Assembly (NCBI GenBank): GCA_021820975.1
Contig: JAKADA010000017.1
Location: forward strand, 1 to 41,687
Direction of reading: 5' to 3'
DNA length: 41,687 nt
Source of the DNA: Bacillota bacterium
GTDB lineage: Bacteria > Bacillota > Bacilli > Alicyclobacillales > SLC66
In this document: piece by piece, positions 25,243 to 33,510 of the stretch
How the letters are laid out: each line of letters begins with the position of its first letter
Position numbering within the stretch: the stretch's first letter is position 1
Made by a program: the position numbers and the translations under genes
Notes under the pieces: generated by a model
The model's input: only the letters and a program-made list of their open reading frames with translations
Databases searched by the model: none
What the model was told of the DNA's origin: nothing

Positions 25243-26919
25243 TCAAGGCGCATCAGGGAGTACCTCATACAGTCGTGAGCCATTAGAGAACTGATGGATC
25301 AGCTTTGTCCACGGTACGCCGCCTGACCACATATTTGGATATGTTACACTAACTTCGTCAGTGGTTTGGCTATAGGCATTAATTGGCACCGCAAGAATCG
25401 CATTTACTCGTCCTCTGGGATTTTCAAGTGTTGCATTGAAATCGGATAGGTTTGAGAAAATGACCTGGTTTTGATTTTTGATATATGGGAATGCAGCCCA
25501 AGATGAAAAACTGGACAGTAGTACTTTGAGATGAGGATGATCGTTAATATACAGCGCTAAATTTCTTCCGTTTTTTAGTTTAATGAAAACGTTTTGTAAA
25601 TGATTAGTACCAGATGTTGCTGACCCATGGTGAGTTAACGCATTAATAACTTGTTGTTCTCCGTTACCCCAGATCGGGCTTATCAATGCTCTAGCTGCAA
25701 CATAATCAGCTGATATGAAAATAACGCATGCAATTATAGAGACGAGATGAATAAGTCGGGTTTTGGTGATCTGGTATAGTACGAATGATGTTGTAATCAC
25801 ACCGAATGGGATATAGTAAATAAAAAATCTATCCCAATCAGCTGACCTGTGAGTATAAAGAAGTAGGAGTTGAAGCAAAGGAGCACCTATTGAGCCCAAT
25901 GCTAAGGATAGTCCAATGCTAATATTATGTGTTTTACGAAGATACAAAATTAAAATTATTATTATTGCAGGAAAAATTGGCCAGAAGTTGTCTGAGAAGT
26001 GTAAAACTTGTCCTAGTGCATTAAAAAAATGATGATCAGCAGCCATGACTTGCGGAGTGTTGAACGTGCCTGATCGAATCTGTGCCGCATTAGAATATCT
26101 TGAGTTCATAAAATAGAGAGGATTTTTCATGATCATCCAATTAAGAAGGATCCATATGATGCCGGCTGAAATGGCTGGGAATAGGTAAGTGAGTGCAACT
26201 CCAAAGGCTCGGTTGAATTGTTTATGCTGGCGCCAGACTGCAATTGCCAGTCCTATGCCCAGACCTGCGCCGATAGGTACAGCTTCATAACGAACCATAA
26301 AGGCTGCCGCTAGCCATGCGCCTCCTCTTACAATACCAATGATGTTATCATTTTGTAGATAGTCTACGAGACCTTCGATCGATGCAATGATGAGGGCGCA
26401 TGCCATTCCATCCGACATTCCGTTACTTGAGTACAGAAAGATTAGTGGATTGAAAAAGTAAAGTAGGCTCAACGTAATACGAGCCCAGGTAGGAATTCCG
26501 AATCTCCATAAAATTTTGTGCATATAGTAGATTCCAATTGCCGAAAATGCTGCTGACAGAATATTCGAAGCGAATCCATAACCCATTAAAGGCGACCAAA
26601 TCTGGCGCACAAGGGCAAATGGTATTGCTAATAGGGAAATTAATGGACTCCAATAAAAACTCATAGCTGCTAGATGGAAGTTTCCGTTCCAAAAGATGTA
26701 CATACCGGTCAAAATTCGTGACATTGCATCTCCGTATACTTGATTCAATTTAAAAACCAGTTGATAGCCTGCAATTAGAGACATTACGAATGCAACCACT
26801 GACAGGGTTCTACCTTCCCATCTTGGATACAATGAGTTACTGTTTAGAACAGTGCTCGAATCGGTGAATTTTTCTGATAATGTCACTCTGTGCTGAAGTA
26901 CATTCGATGAAGTTCCCAC
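25243..26919 (-). CDS. GT-C type membrane glycosyltransferase (GT39/ArnT/PMT-like)
   Basis: A 558-residue polytopic protein with about ten hydrophobic segments. A GT-C style acidic motif in the first external loop is present (QVYGDAMSR), followed by FYWSPLISLLAIPF and a C-terminal soluble part of about 130 residues. Such enzymes use polyprenyl-phosphate sugars to glycosylate proteins or lipids on the outer face of the membrane. The start is GTG 26919 with AAAGGATGG upstream. It is the last gene of a three-gene leftward cluster with the MshEN-GT2 gene. A polyprenyl-phosphate-mannose donor could come from the enzyme encoded at 30935 (inference). The exact GT family is not certain. Confidence 0.75.
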   Translation of the reverse strand: MGTSSNVLQHRVTLSEKFTDSSTVLNSNSLYPRWEGRTLSVVAFVMSLIAGYQLVFKLNQVYGDAMSRILTGMYIFWNGNFHLAAMSFYWSPLISLLAIPFALVRQIWSPLMGYGFASNILSAAFSAIGIYYMHKILWRFGIPTWARITLSLLYFFNPLIFLYSSNGMSDGMACALIIASIEGLVDYLQNDNIIGIVRGGAWLAAAFMVRYEAVPIGAGLGIGLAIAVWRQHKQFNRAFGVALTYLFPAISAGIIWILLNWMIMKNPLYFMNSRYSNAAQIRSGTFNTPQVMAADHHFFNALGQVLHFSDNFWPIFPAIIIILILYLRKTHNISIGLSLALGSIGAPLLQLLLLYTHRSADWDRFFIYYIPFGVITTSFVLYQITKTRLIHLVSIIACVIFISADYVAARALISPIWGNGEQQVINALTHHGSATSGTNHLQNVFIKLKNGRNLALYINDHPHLKVLLSSFSSWAAFPYIKNQNQVIFSNLSDFNATLENPRGRVNAILAVPINAYSQTTDEVSVTYPNMWSGGVPWTKLIHQFSNGSRLYEVLPDAP

Positions 26920-26982
26920 TTTACACCATCCTTTTTATGCATAACATGATCTAATCGTTTACTTGTTGTGATTAATTACAAC

Positions 26983-27453
26983 TTAGTGTATTGCTGTTGG
27001 AATAACGTGAATTGTCTCACCGTTTATTTCTACTTCATGCACATCTTCTTGAAGCTTCAGCCAAGATGCGATTTGATTAATTTTTTCAGATTGTCCATCT
27101 ACACGATAAAATCCATCTCTAAATATCCGAAACGATATCGTCAAGTTGGGAACGTGTTCCAATAAGTCAATTACCTTGGCCAAGGATGCAATAGAGTCGG
27201 ATGGCCCTACTAAGATAACTAGTGATGAATGGGAAATAAGTTGATTAACAGTTTCGACATTGTGTTGTTTCATAGCAGCGACCAGGGCTCCTAGTTCGTT
27301 ACGTTCACGGTCACTAGACTCAAGTTTTTTGGTAAGTGTTTGTAACTGCTGACTAACTTCGAGGAGTTCGTTTTGCATTTGCTGAAACTTTCTATTTACT
27401 TTACTGCGGTGATAGCCGAATAGCTGAGTTTCAAATTTCATGGGTTTGGTCAC
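26983..27453 (-). CDS. Hypothetical coiled-coil protein with C-terminal alpha/beta domain
   Basis: A 156-residue cytoplasmic protein I cannot assign. The N-terminus (FGYHRSKVNRKFQQMQNELLEVSQQL) is faintly DivIVA-like and continues as a coiled coil to about residue 65. Residues 78-150 look like a small alpha/beta fold (LVILVGPSDSIASLAKVIDL, FRIFRDGFYRVDG). The start is GTG 27453 with TAGGAGG seven bases upstream. It sits between two glycosyltransferase genes on the same strand with short gaps (72 and 63 bases), so it may be a scaffold or regulator of the glycan machinery. That role is inference from position only. Confidence 0.7.
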   Translation of the reverse strand: MTKPMKFETQLFGYHRSKVNRKFQQMQNELLEVSQQLQTLTKKLESSDRERNELGALVAAMKQHNVETVNQLISHSSLVILVGPSDSIASLAKVIDLLEHVPNLTISFRIFRDGFYRVDGQSEKINQIASWLKLQEDVHEVEINGETIHVIPTAIH

Positions 27454-27525
27454 AAGGGAACCTCCTAAATAAATGATAAATATTCATACATGATCGATGG
27501 AATTTTTGTTTTCAATAGATACAAA

Positions 27526-29766
27526 TCACAATGGCAATCCTTGGGAAGTACCTTGGGTATCAATAGGTGATAGAGACTGATTTTTTGCAAGACCGTGAAT
27601 GGTTTTTTCCCAGTAAGACGGTTTGAAAATGAGTTGATTTAATGCCTTGTACGATGCAATAGACATAAACACCCAATAGATCGGCGTTAACAGTGTCCAT
27701 ATGGCTAGTGACCAACGTTTTGCTTTTATTACCCCAACTAGGTTGGCCATGATAAATGACGTATTACCAAGAAAAAGACAAAGATTTCCGACGTAGTAAA
27801 TCCAACCTGAAAAAACTTCGTGCATGTAGTTTGGTTGAAATAGGAACCATAAAATGGTGATAGCCCATAGGATTGGGTTGATTAAGAACTGCAAAGGAGT
27901 TCCACCGATTGTCATTTGAAATCCCCAAAAACCAACCATACCAAGTTCTTTCCACAATTTTACGGGATGTCGCATGTGAACGAGCCATGTTTGCAAATAT
28001 CCTTTAACCCAGCGCGAACGTTGGCGAACCCAGTTAACGAAATCTGAATTAGCCTCTTCAAAGGTTATAGAATCCATAACAGCTGTGCGATACCCAGCTT
28101 TATGCAAACGCACTCCAAGATCGGCATCTTCAGCTACGTTGTAGGGATCCCATGCACCCATCTCACGTACCACATCTGTTCGTAGATGATTGGATGTTCC
28201 GCCTAAGGGAACAGGCATATCATGTCCGTATAATGAGGGTAAGAGTAATTCAAACCAGTTGGCATACTCGGATGTAAACCATCGTGTTAGGATATTTTGA
28301 TTCTCGTTGTAGTACGATAGTTTAGCTTGGACGCAGGCCATGTTGTCATCACTTTGTCGAAAAATGGTGATTGCCTTCAAAAGTTGGTCAGGATCAGGAA
28401 TATCTTCTGCGTCAAAAATAACGACGTATTCACCTCTGGCTTTTGTTAATCCGTAGTTACAGGCTTTTGGCTTTGTACGTGGTTGGGAATCTGGGACAAT
28501 GAGTAATTCTACATACGGTGGCAGGTGAGCAGCACGACAGGCTTCAATCGTTTCCTCATCGTCTTCTTCAAGAAGAAATTTCACATCGAGTCGGTCTTTT
28601 GGGTACTGTAATTCCTTCATAGCTTTTGCTAACGTCGGTAAAACAGAAGCTTCTTTATATAAAGGAACTAAAATGGTGTAAGCAGGCAAAGATGTAGGAG
28701 GAATAGCGTCCATATCTGCCTTGGAAACAAAAATCTCGGAATCTTGACTGGCGGCTTTGGTCATAGCCCATAATCGGAAAATGCTTACTAATGCGTACAT
28801 AAGCTCAATGATACCTGCGATAACCGTTCCGGTCACTTGGGATTGAAATATAAATCCTAAAATCATAACTAAAGCAAGTACAATAAAGATGATCGCTTGT
28901 CTGCGACTAATTTGGTGAATAGCGCTATCTTCCGGTCGACGATTGACCAGATCTAAACGACTTGCTTCTTCGTGTTCAGTATGATATCGGAGATTTAAAA
29001 TAGACATGACATCACGATATCCAGTTACAAATATACGCAATTTGCGGTTTGAAATACCGCTAAGATTATTTATTGCTTCTTGGTCATCAGGATCTACCAT
29101 GGCAATTGTTAACGTATCATCATTGATCGCCAAAGGAACGGTAAGATGGCGATACCAAAATCTATGATCCACCCAATCCCAAATTGGTCCTAATTCTTTG
29201 TGATACAAAAATGCCTTCGCATTCTCTCCGCTTATTAGATCGATTGCCGGAATTCCTTTTTGTCTGGCGTAAGCCTCTGCTACGTCCCAATGGGTTACTA
29301 AACCTTGTTCTAATAGTATAGATCCAATTTTTGCGCCTGATGCTTCTTCCATCTGTAATTTAAGGCTTGCAACTAATTGAGAGGAACTGATTTTTCCTTG
29401 CGATAAAAGATAAGAACCTAATTTTTTATCTGGTGTGCTCGGTTGATATCCGTAAATTCGGTCTTGTGCCAACTTAATATCTTCTTTTTCAGCACGGCAG
29501 AGTACTACCTTTCCTTCAATATACTCAATCACTGAAATAACTTCCGGAATGTCTGGATCAGCGGCTGCAATCAGGATGATGTTTTCTATACGTTGAAAAG
29601 GCAGATAATTGCCAAATCGTGCTTGTTCTTCTGTGACCATATTGGCTATAGAAGGGTCTACGGGATCAATCCATGAAGTGTGATCAGGACTTTCATAGGG
29701 GCGAAGGGAAACAAAAAGATTGCGATCAAGATAAGATAATTGCGAAGAGATGTTCACGTTTTTCAT
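27526..29766 (-). CDS. Membrane GT2 glycosyltransferase with N-terminal MshEN (c-di-GMP-binding type) domain
   Basis: A 746-residue protein. Residues about 50-108 resemble a GspE N-terminal subdomain. Residues 114-170 carry the two-copy MshEN motif (KLGSYLLSQGKISSSQL, then KIGSILLEQGLVTHWDV, each ending in xxQ), the fold that binds c-di-GMP in MshE and in the glycosyltransferase NfrB. Two transmembrane helices (about 290-335) precede a processive GT2 domain with Asp402-403, FDAED (451-455), AEDADLG (catalytic Asp547) and QRSRW (582-586), then C-terminal helices. It probably polymerises and exports a polysaccharide when c-di-GMP is high. ATG 29766 follows GAGGTGA. In NfrB the MshEN domain is C-terminal, so the order differs here. 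Confidence 0.88.
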   Translation of the reverse strand: MKNVNISSQLSYLDRNLFVSLRPYESPDHTSWIDPVDPSIANMVTEEQARFGNYLPFQRIENIILIAAADPDIPEVISVIEYIEGKVVLCRAEKEDIKLAQDRIYGYQPSTPDKKLGSYLLSQGKISSSQLVASLKLQMEEASGAKIGSILLEQGLVTHWDVAEAYARQKGIPAIDLISGENAKAFLYHKELGPIWDWVDHRFWYRHLTVPLAINDDTLTIAMVDPDDQEAINNLSGISNRKLRIFVTGYRDVMSILNLRYHTEHEEASRLDLVNRRPEDSAIHQISRRQAIIFIVLALVMILGFIFQSQVTGTVIAGIIELMYALVSIFRLWAMTKAASQDSEIFVSKADMDAIPPTSLPAYTILVPLYKEASVLPTLAKAMKELQYPKDRLDVKFLLEEDDEETIEACRAAHLPPYVELLIVPDSQPRTKPKACNYGLTKARGEYVVIFDAEDIPDPDQLLKAITIFRQSDDNMACVQAKLSYYNENQNILTRWFTSEYANWFELLLPSLYGHDMPVPLGGTSNHLRTDVVREMGAWDPYNVAEDADLGVRLHKAGYRTAVMDSITFEEANSDFVNWVRQRSRWVKGYLQTWLVHMRHPVKLWKELGMVGFWGFQMTIGGTPLQFLINPILWAITILWFLFQPNYMHEVFSGWIYYVGNLCLFLGNTSFIMANLVGVIKAKRWSLAIWTLLTPIYWVFMSIASYKALNQLIFKPSYWEKTIHGLAKNQSLSPIDTQGTSQGLPL

Positions 29767-30158
29767 GAAGTCACCTCTTTATGCGGGATACACTTTGCGT
29801 CATTATGGACTATTTGCATATAAAACAGCGGCATTCATTCGTCCTCCAGGTGGGCATGTAATAAGGGCGCATGAGTCATCTCACGTAGTAAGAAAAGTAT
29901 AGTCTGTAATCAAAAGAGGTGGCAATGAGTCGTAATCGTCTATTATTTCCATATTAAAATAAACATTATAGGCGAAATTAGTTGATTTTACGGACATTCA
30001 GAGTAACGAGTGGGGTTATTTGTTTATGGGTTTAAAGAAAATTTGAAGTTTCACAGTAAGTAATTTAAACCGCAGAAGATGATCATAGCTCTATAATTCA
30101 TAGTAGATAAGTGATTTATAGGATAACCGTTATATCTTAGTGAGAAAGGGTGAGTACT
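29767..30158. other. Divergent promoter region (no gene)
   Basis: The 392 bases between the MshEN-GT2 gene and the second DTLPEA protein contain no supported reading frame. A leftward promoter is given separately. On the plus strand TATAAT at 30092-30097 is a clear -10 without a good -35. I found no GEMM-type aptamer; CTTTGCGTC near 29790 reads GACGCAAAG on the minus strand but without the other conserved blocks. Confidence 0.5.
29896..29925 (-). promoter_or_regulatory. Candidate promoter of the MshEN-GT2 cluster
   Basis: On the minus strand TTGCCA (29925-29920), an 18-base spacer and TATACT (29901-29896). It leaves an untranslated leader of roughly 120 bases. Confidence 0.5.
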
Positions 30159-30665
30159 TTGAAGGGATGGAAGCTATCACTAACTGTTGCATTCTTGATT
30201 GTCGCTCCTTTAAGTTTTTCGGTACCAGCTTTTGCTAGTATGATACCTGCTCCTGATGTTTTTCCATTGAATTTACCCACATCAGGTGCGGTGCCGATTC
30301 CTAAAGGTCAAACTTCAGTTGATGTTTCGATAACGAATTTTGATTCTGCACTTGTTCCGCCTACACAAATGATGTTTGATTTTATTATTCCCGGGGACGC
30401 AAGTGTGTACAATGTTAAAACGGAATTTGGAACGCTTGTTTCAGGTACTACATATACGGTTCCTGTGCCCAATTTCGGAAAAACTGAGACTGTTTATATC
30501 GAAAGTTCCTATACAGGTAACAACGGGGGTTTAGGTATTACGATTGACGGACCGCTGATTGACACTTTGCCTGAAGCGTCAGTAGCTGCTGTACTTCCGT
30601 TAGGGATGGTGATTGTGTGGTATCTTTCTCGTCGTCGACGGACAGTTAAGTCTGGACTTAGTTAA
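30159..30665 (+). CDS. Small secreted protein with exosortase-type DTLPEAS tail
   Basis: A 168-residue paralogue of the protein at 20891. It has a signal peptide (cleavage near PAFAS), a beta-rich domain and the tail LIDTLPEAS, a hydrophobic helix (VAAVLPLGMVIVWYL) and SRRRRTVKSGLS. Both paralogues share the order PL-[VI]-DTLPEA-x-[IV]AA-x-LPL. The start is TTG 30159, placed four to eight bases after AAAGGGTGAG; GTG 30150 would overlap its own ribosome site. It is monocistronic, with a -10 box at 30092 and a terminator at 30686. It is the second likely substrate of the exosortases, 9 kb from them. Confidence 0.78.
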   Translation: MKGWKLSLTVAFLIVAPLSFSVPAFASMIPAPDVFPLNLPTSGAVPIPKGQTSVDVSITNFDSALVPPTQMMFDFIIPGDASVYNVKTEFGTLVSGTTYTVPVPNFGKTETVYIESSYTGNNGGLGITIDGPLIDTLPEASVAAVLPLGMVIVWYLSRRRRTVKSGLS

Positions 30666-30685
30666 GCGGTTTTTGTGAATTTGTG

Positions 30686-30730
30686 TTAGGCGTTGATTGC
30701 AGTACTCGATCAATGCCTAATTTTATTTTC
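30686..30730 (+). terminator. Intrinsic terminator
   Basis: TTAGGC-TTGAT pairs with ATCAA-GCCTAA around an 11-base loop, and TTTTATTTT follows. Confidence 0.85.
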
Positions 30731-30877
30731 TAGGAGCAATCGTTACTTTATGACAGTCAATGTATTTAAAAATTCATTTAAGTTTACTAAGGAGATCGAT
30801 GTTATAACGGGGCAATATCTTTGAAAGACGCGAAAAGGTATGCAGATTTCATTCTTTAAGTGCTGATTTTGCTAGTG

Positions 30878-30906
30878 TTGACGCACTTTATCTGCAAACG
30901 TAGCAT
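30878..30906 (+). promoter_or_regulatory. Candidate promoter of the GT2-ManC operon
   Basis: TTGACG (30878-30883), a 17-base spacer and TAGCAT (30901-30906), about 30 bases upstream of the glycosyltransferase start. Tiny frames with ribosome sites lie further upstream (ATG-TTA-TAA at 30799) and are probably chance. Confidence 0.45.
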
Positions 30907-30934
30907 GGGTCTCAAGGGAAGCCAAGGTGAGGAG

Positions 30935-32068
30935 ATGAGCAAAATTTTAACTATAGTAGTTCCGACGTATAACGAAGGCGAAAATCCGAAACGGGTTATT
31001 ACGGCATTAAAAGAAGCATTATGTGAACGGAAGTTTGAAGTGGTTTTTGTCGATGATAGTCGCGATGAACGTTCAATGCAAATCTTGGCCGAGTTGGCTG
31101 AGGAATCTGAGCAGGTTCGTTATATTCATCGGGAAGTAGAACGGGGTCTTGGCACAGCAGTTGTTCGTGGATTTGAAGAGGCCAAAGGGAACCTCATTGC
31201 TGTTATGGATGCAGACTTGCAGCATCCGCCTGAGGTCCTAAATGATATGCTTGAGCAAATTGAATTGGGTTATGACATGGTGATACCAAGTCGGTTTGTA
31301 CCAGGGGGCGATGATGGTGGCCTTTCTTCATTTCGCAAGTTTGTATCTTTTACTGCTCGTGTCATGGGGCAATTTGCCTTAAAACGGGTTCGTCCCATCT
31401 CAGATCCTACAAGTGGATTTTTTCTAATTCGTAAAGAGGTAGTAGAGGGAGTAAAGTTACAACCGATTGGTTGGAAAATTTTAATTGAAATTCTTGTTCG
31501 AGGAAACTACGACAAAGTGGTAGAGATTCCATATCGATTTCAGGCTCGCATAGCAGGTTCGTCGAACATGTCGTTGCGAGAACAATGGAATTATCTCAAA
31601 CATTTAACACGCCTTATTTTGGATAGCCCTGAAGATCGTCGAGCTTATTTTTTTGCTGCTGTGGGTATTTCTGGTGTTGTAATTAACATGCTGGTCTATA
31701 CCATTTGTGTTCATTTGCATATGGCCTTGTGGGTTTCCGGGATCACTGCTGGTATAGTCGCGATGATATCCAACTTTGTGCTTAATGATCGACTGACATG
31801 GTTTGATTCTCGTTCCGGGCAATTGTGGAAGCGATTATTTAAATACGTAGTAACGTCGCTTATTGGTATTGGTATCAATACGGGTGTTCTATCGGTGTTA
31901 GCCTACGGCCTTCATGTGCATTATATCGTAGCTAACGCTATCGGCATTATTGTCGCGATGATATGGAATTTCTACGTAAATAATTTTTGGACTTGGAATA
32001 TAGAGAGACAAAAGACTTCTGTGACAGTCGCAACGGTTACGCTAGAACAAGTGAATGTTAAAGCTTAA
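30935..32068 (+). CDS. GT2 glycosyltransferase fused to GtrA domain (polyprenyl-phosphate mannose/glucose synthase-like)
   Basis: A 377-residue protein. Residues 1-230 are a dolichol-phosphate-mannose-synthase-like GT2 domain: TIVVPTYNEGENP, FVDDSRDERS, the DAD motif at 92-94 (MDADLQHPPE) and SRFVPGGDD. Residues about 245-360 are a GtrA membrane domain with four helices, thought to flip the lipid-linked sugar. It should make polyprenyl-phosphate mannose or glucose and present it outside. ATG 30935 follows AAGGTGAGGAG. It is followed after 22 bases by a GDP-mannose synthesis gene, which favours mannose. A natural user is the GT-C enzyme at 25243 (inference). Confidence 0.9.
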   Translation: MSKILTIVVPTYNEGENPKRVITALKEALCERKFEVVFVDDSRDERSMQILAELAEESEQVRYIHREVERGLGTAVVRGFEEAKGNLIAVMDADLQHPPEVLNDMLEQIELGYDMVIPSRFVPGGDDGGLSSFRKFVSFTARVMGQFALKRVRPISDPTSGFFLIRKEVVEGVKLQPIGWKILIEILVRGNYDKVVEIPYRFQARIAGSSNMSLREQWNYLKHLTRLILDSPEDRRAYFFAAVGISGVVINMLVYTICVHLHMALWVSGITAGIVAMISNFVLNDRLTWFDSRSGQLWKRLFKYVVTSLIGIGINTGVLSVLAYGLHVHYIVANAIGIIVAMIWNFYVNNFWTWNIERQKTSVTVATVTLEQVNVKA

Positions 32069-32090
32069 AAAAATGAGAGGTGAGGTTACG

Positions 32091-33461
32091 GTGAAAGTGG
32101 TGCTTTTATCAGGAGGATCTGGAAAACGGCTTTGGCCATTGTCAAATGACGTAAGAAGTAAGCAGTTCTTGCGTGTCCTGCAAGATGAGGAAGGACAAAT
32201 GATTTCGATGCTCGAGAGGGTATGGCGCCAACTCGATCAACTCGGACTTCTATCTGATACGTATTTATGTGCATCTCAGGCACAGATCGATGTGATCCAA
32301 GCTCAGTTGGGTGATGTGAGCGTTATAGTTGAGCCGATGCGTATGGATACATTCCCTGCGATTGCTTTAGCGAGCACGTATCTCATTCGGGAACAACAAG
32401 AAGACGACATTGTAATCGTAGCCCCTGTTGATCAATATGTGGATTCGACTTTTTTTAAAGCATTAACCGAATTGCCTCGTGCTCTGGATGAGTCCCATGC
32501 GGATCTGGCTTTACTTGGTGTTAAACCGCGTCACGTTTCCAATCAGTTTGGTTATATCTGCGTTGACCAAACCAATGCAAAACTAAAGAATAGCTTTCAA
32601 CAAGTTGCTTGTTTTCGTGAAAAACCTGATTTGGCTACAGCCAAATCATTGATTGACGAAGGCGCTTTGTGGAACTGTGGTGTTTTTTGTTTCCGGCTAT
32701 CTTATATGCATAAATTGCTGCATAATAGAAATCTGCCTGTTTCCTATCGTGAAATGGTTGAACATTTTGCAGATATGCCTAAAAGGAGTTTTGACTACGA
32801 AGTGGTTGAACAGGCACAATCTGTTGTGGTTGTTCCTTATGAAGGCATGTGGAAAGACTTAGGGACATGGGATGCACTAGCTCCTGAACTTGACGTGGAA
32901 TTTGTGGGGCAAGGTTTAGCTGCATCGTGTGAGAATACGCATGTGATTAATGAATTGGGTATACCGATTGTTGCAAAAGGAATTCGTGATGTGATCATTG
33001 TCGCGAGTCCAGATGGCATACTCGTTGCGGATAAAAACCAAGTTGCTGACATTAAATCGATCGTCAAAGAAATATCAGGCCGTCCCATGTTTGAGGAACG
33101 GCGGTGGGGGAGCTATCGGGTACTTGATTATCAAACTTTAGATCAAGATCAAGAGGTGTTGACAAAATATATTTCTTTGCGTTCTGGTGCTAATATTAGC
33201 TATCAAAAGCATGCTCTGCGCGAAGAAGTGTGGACAATTGTATCAGGCCATGGACAGCTAGCTCTCGATGGCAGAATTGTTCCGGTTTGGGCGGGTGACG
33301 TGATTCGTGTGTGTAAAGGCCAGTGGCATGCTATTTTGGCTGAATCAGAACTGTCCTTTATTGAAGTTCAACGTGGCTCAGAACTTGTTGAGGAAGATAC
33401 AGTGAGGCGATGTTTGACATGGCAAGACATTATGAATCACTGTGCTGTGGTAGCTCGCTAA
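32091..33461 (+). CDS. manC: Mannose-1-phosphate guanylyltransferase, ManC type with C-terminal cupin
   Basis: A 456-residue enzyme that makes GDP-mannose from GTP and mannose-1-phosphate. The nucleotidyltransferase signature is at the N-terminus (LLSGGSGKRLWPLSND, then SKQF). FREKPD and WNCGVFCFR are further family blocks. The C-terminal 110 residues form a type II phosphomannose-isomerase cupin (RRWGSYRVLD, SYQKHALREEVWTIVSG, GDVIRV), so it may also supply mannose-6-phosphate. GTG 32091 is preferred because GAGAGGTGAGG lies just upstream; ATG 32055 would overlap the previous gene. It should feed the GT2-GtrA enzyme before it. Confidence 0.92.
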   Translation: MKVVLLSGGSGKRLWPLSNDVRSKQFLRVLQDEEGQMISMLERVWRQLDQLGLLSDTYLCASQAQIDVIQAQLGDVSVIVEPMRMDTFPAIALASTYLIREQQEDDIVIVAPVDQYVDSTFFKALTELPRALDESHADLALLGVKPRHVSNQFGYICVDQTNAKLKNSFQQVACFREKPDLATAKSLIDEGALWNCGVFCFRLSYMHKLLHNRNLPVSYREMVEHFADMPKRSFDYEVVEQAQSVVVVPYEGMWKDLGTWDALAPELDVEFVGQGLAASCENTHVINELGIPIVAKGIRDVIIVASPDGILVADKNQVADIKSIVKEISGRPMFEERRWGSYRVLDYQTLDQDQEVLTKYISLRSGANISYQKHALREEVWTIVSGHGQLALDGRIVPVWAGDVIRVCKGQWHAILAESELSFIEVQRGSELVEEDTVRRCLTWQDIMNHCAVVAR

Positions 33462-33510
33462 TAAAGTAGTGCTACACATGACAAGATTTGGGAAATTGGA
33501 GGGGATTACC

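Noticed and set aside
26951-26964. Second cre site TCTAATCGTTTACT near the GT-C gene
   Set aside because: It departs from the cre ends at both sides and no promoter was seen beside it, so it is not listed as a feature.
29780-29805. GACGCAAAG on the minus strand upstream of the MshEN-GT2 gene, as a second c-di-GMP riboswitch
   Set aside because: Only this one block matches; the GGCAAAC block and the closing GTTGCC block are missing, and the site sits directly before the RBS.
30795-30860. Possible aptamer in the leader of the GT2-GtrA gene (GGGGCAA, GAAA, GACGCGAAAAGG)
   Set aside because: It resembles GEMM only loosely, lacks GGGACGCAAA and the 3' block, and lies upstream of the best promoter.
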